A stretch of 64,000 nucleotides of DNA from NCBI RefSeq assembly GCF_002067035.1, contig NZ_MVQB01000057.1:1-64000 (forward strand), written 5' to 3'. Under the pieces are notes generated by a model, which was given only the letters and a program-made list of their open reading frames with translations, ran no database searches and had not been told where the DNA came from. Of this stretch, positions 63,135 through 64,000 are shown in pieces. The position numbers and the translations under genes are program-made. Numbering within the stretch: the stretch's first letter is position 1; each line of letters begins with the position of its first letter. Source of the DNA: Methanoregula sp. PtaB.Bin085 (GTDB taxonomy: Archaea; Halobacteriota; Methanomicrobia; Methanomicrobiales; Methanospirillaceae).

Positions 63135-63881
63135 ATGAACAAAATCGGAAAGGATTTTATCAACGGAACCAGGTATCCGGATTTTTCAACCTTTGACTGC
63201 ATCCTGGGAATCCCCGAACCCCCTCCGGAGCGGCCGGCTCCGGAAGGAGCAGCGGTCATCAAACTTCCGAGTCCAGGGCGAATAAAGATCCCCGCTCTGT
63301 CTGTCCGCGAGGCAATCGAGCGGTGGGAGCCGGTGACGTACTTCTCCCGCTCCTCGATGACCCTGAAGGATCTCTCGTTCCTCCTCTGGTGCACGCAGGG
63401 ATTCAGGAAGAGCAGCACCGCTGAGAACCAGATGCGGAACACTCCCTCAAGCGGCCTCCGGTACCCGCTGGAAACGTATTTTGTTGCCGGAGAAGTCGAC
63501 GGCATCGAAACGGGCCTTTACCGGTTTCTCCCGCAATCACACAGTATCGTTGCGGAACGTCCCGGTTCCGACCTGCCTTTCACCATGGGAGACGCGAGCC
63601 TGAACTTCAAGATAGTTACCCGGGCAGCCGTGACCTTCCTTTGGGTCGGAGTTCCCTGCCGTTCAGTCTGGGCCCTGGGGAACCGGGGATACCGGAGCGT
63701 CCTGATCGAGGCGGGGCATACCTGCCAGGCCCTCATCATGGCCGCGGCATGTATCGGGTACCAGGTGCAGCCATCGGATCTCTTCAATGATGAAAGTATG
63801 CTGAATCTTGCGAACCTTGATCCGGAGACGCAATGGCCGGTCTATTTTGCAGCGGTAGGCAAAGTGGAGAGGGAACTTTAA
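63135..63881 (+). CDS. SagB-type nitroreductase-fold flavoprotein
   Basis: A 248-residue FMN protein of the SagB/ThcOx family. SVREAIERWEPVTYFSRSSMTLKDLSFLLW and SSGLRYPLETYF are the FMN-binding regions, and GHTCQALIMAAACIGYQ is the C-terminal helix of the fold. SagB enzymes oxidise azoline rings in peptide natural products, but the stand-alone archaeal forms next to methanogenesis genes have no known role. No precursor peptide or cyclodehydratase is near. It lies 65 bases after fwdC of cluster 2. Confidence 0.85.
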   Translation: MNKIGKDFINGTRYPDFSTFDCILGIPEPPPERPAPEGAAVIKLPSPGRIKIPALSVREAIERWEPVTYFSRSSMTLKDLSFLLWCTQGFRKSSTAENQMRNTPSSGLRYPLETYFVAGEVDGIETGLYRFLPQSHSIVAERPGSDLPFTMGDASLNFKIVTRAAVTFLWVGVPCRSVWALGNRGYRSVLIEAGHTCQALIMAAACIGYQVQPSDLFNDESMLNLANLDPETQWPVYFAAVGKVEREL

Positions 63882-64000
63882 AGACAGAAATCGGATACAG
63901 GGTATTAAAATCCATATTTATTATCCGGCGGCGGCCGGAACCAGAGTGCAGGCACAAAAGAATGAGACAGGAAAAACGCAATAAAAAGGAAGATGCAGGA
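63882..64000. other. End of window without a gene
   Basis: 119 bases after the SagB-type gene. No feature is seen; an A/T-rich run (63900-63925) may hold a terminator. Confidence 0.4.

Overview
The window comes from a methanogenic archaeon, most likely of the order Methanomicrobiales (Methanoregula-like). The evidence is an archaeal rRNA operon whose 16S ends in the anti-Shine-Dalgarno CACCTCCT, two complete formylmethanofuran dehydrogenase clusters, a methanofuran-pathway tyrosine decarboxylase (MfnA), diphthamide enzyme Dph2, the archaeal repair protein NreA, FilR1-type and MarR-type regulators, and DUF3821 and DUF2117 proteins. Promoters are archaeal TATA boxes, several placed so close to the start codon that the mRNA must be leaderless. 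The genus is an inference; the methanogen assignment is strong.

Layout. 1-3912: the 3' end of 16S rRNA, a spacer with only a minimal tRNA-like relic, 23S rRNA, tRNA-Cys and 5S rRNA. 4187-25976: a mixed region of an SDR, two alpha/beta hydrolases, a FilR1-type regulator, a UbiA prenyltransferase, a GT87-like glycosyltransferase, a riboflavin-pathway reductase, many secreted or membrane proteins, an HTH-PAS regulator, an ACS-type MFS transporter and a remarkable 898-residue protein made of 16 six-cysteine repeats. 26041-32686 (minus): six overlapping genes ppsA-mfnA-hpt-dph2-METTL5-like methyltransferase-MFS. serA diverges from ppsA. 35061-38979: an ABC-2 exporter embedded in a family of tandem-palindrome repeats, then a MarR regulator and a flavoprotein, with a decayed copy of the flavoprotein start in the repeat zone. 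39567-50241: a secreted coiled-coil protein, tRNA-Val, CorA, MsrA, PspC, a glycosyltransferase, a zinc-ribbon/DUF2117/NreA overlap cluster, DNA ligase, an MBL hydrolase and two small paralogous membrane proteins. 50431-63881: a sirohaem ferredoxin-type reductase, fwd cluster 1 (minus, order G-D-B-A-C), a MoeA-PBP fusion, fwd cluster 2 (plus, same order), and a SagB-type flavoprotein.

How the genes connect. The main theme is the first step of methanogenesis from CO2: reduction of CO2 onto methanofuran. Two paralogous sets of the catalytic subunits flank a gene for inserting the metal into the molybdopterin cofactor that FwdB uses, and mfnA about 20 kb away makes the tyramine part of methanofuran. 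A second theme is translation and genome upkeep (Dph2, METTL5-like RNA methyltransferase, NreA with a PCNA-binding tail, ATP-dependent ligase). A third is the cell envelope, with many secreted or small membrane proteins of unknown role. Two small membrane genes (43 and 59 codons) fall below usual gene-calling cut-offs and are reported here.
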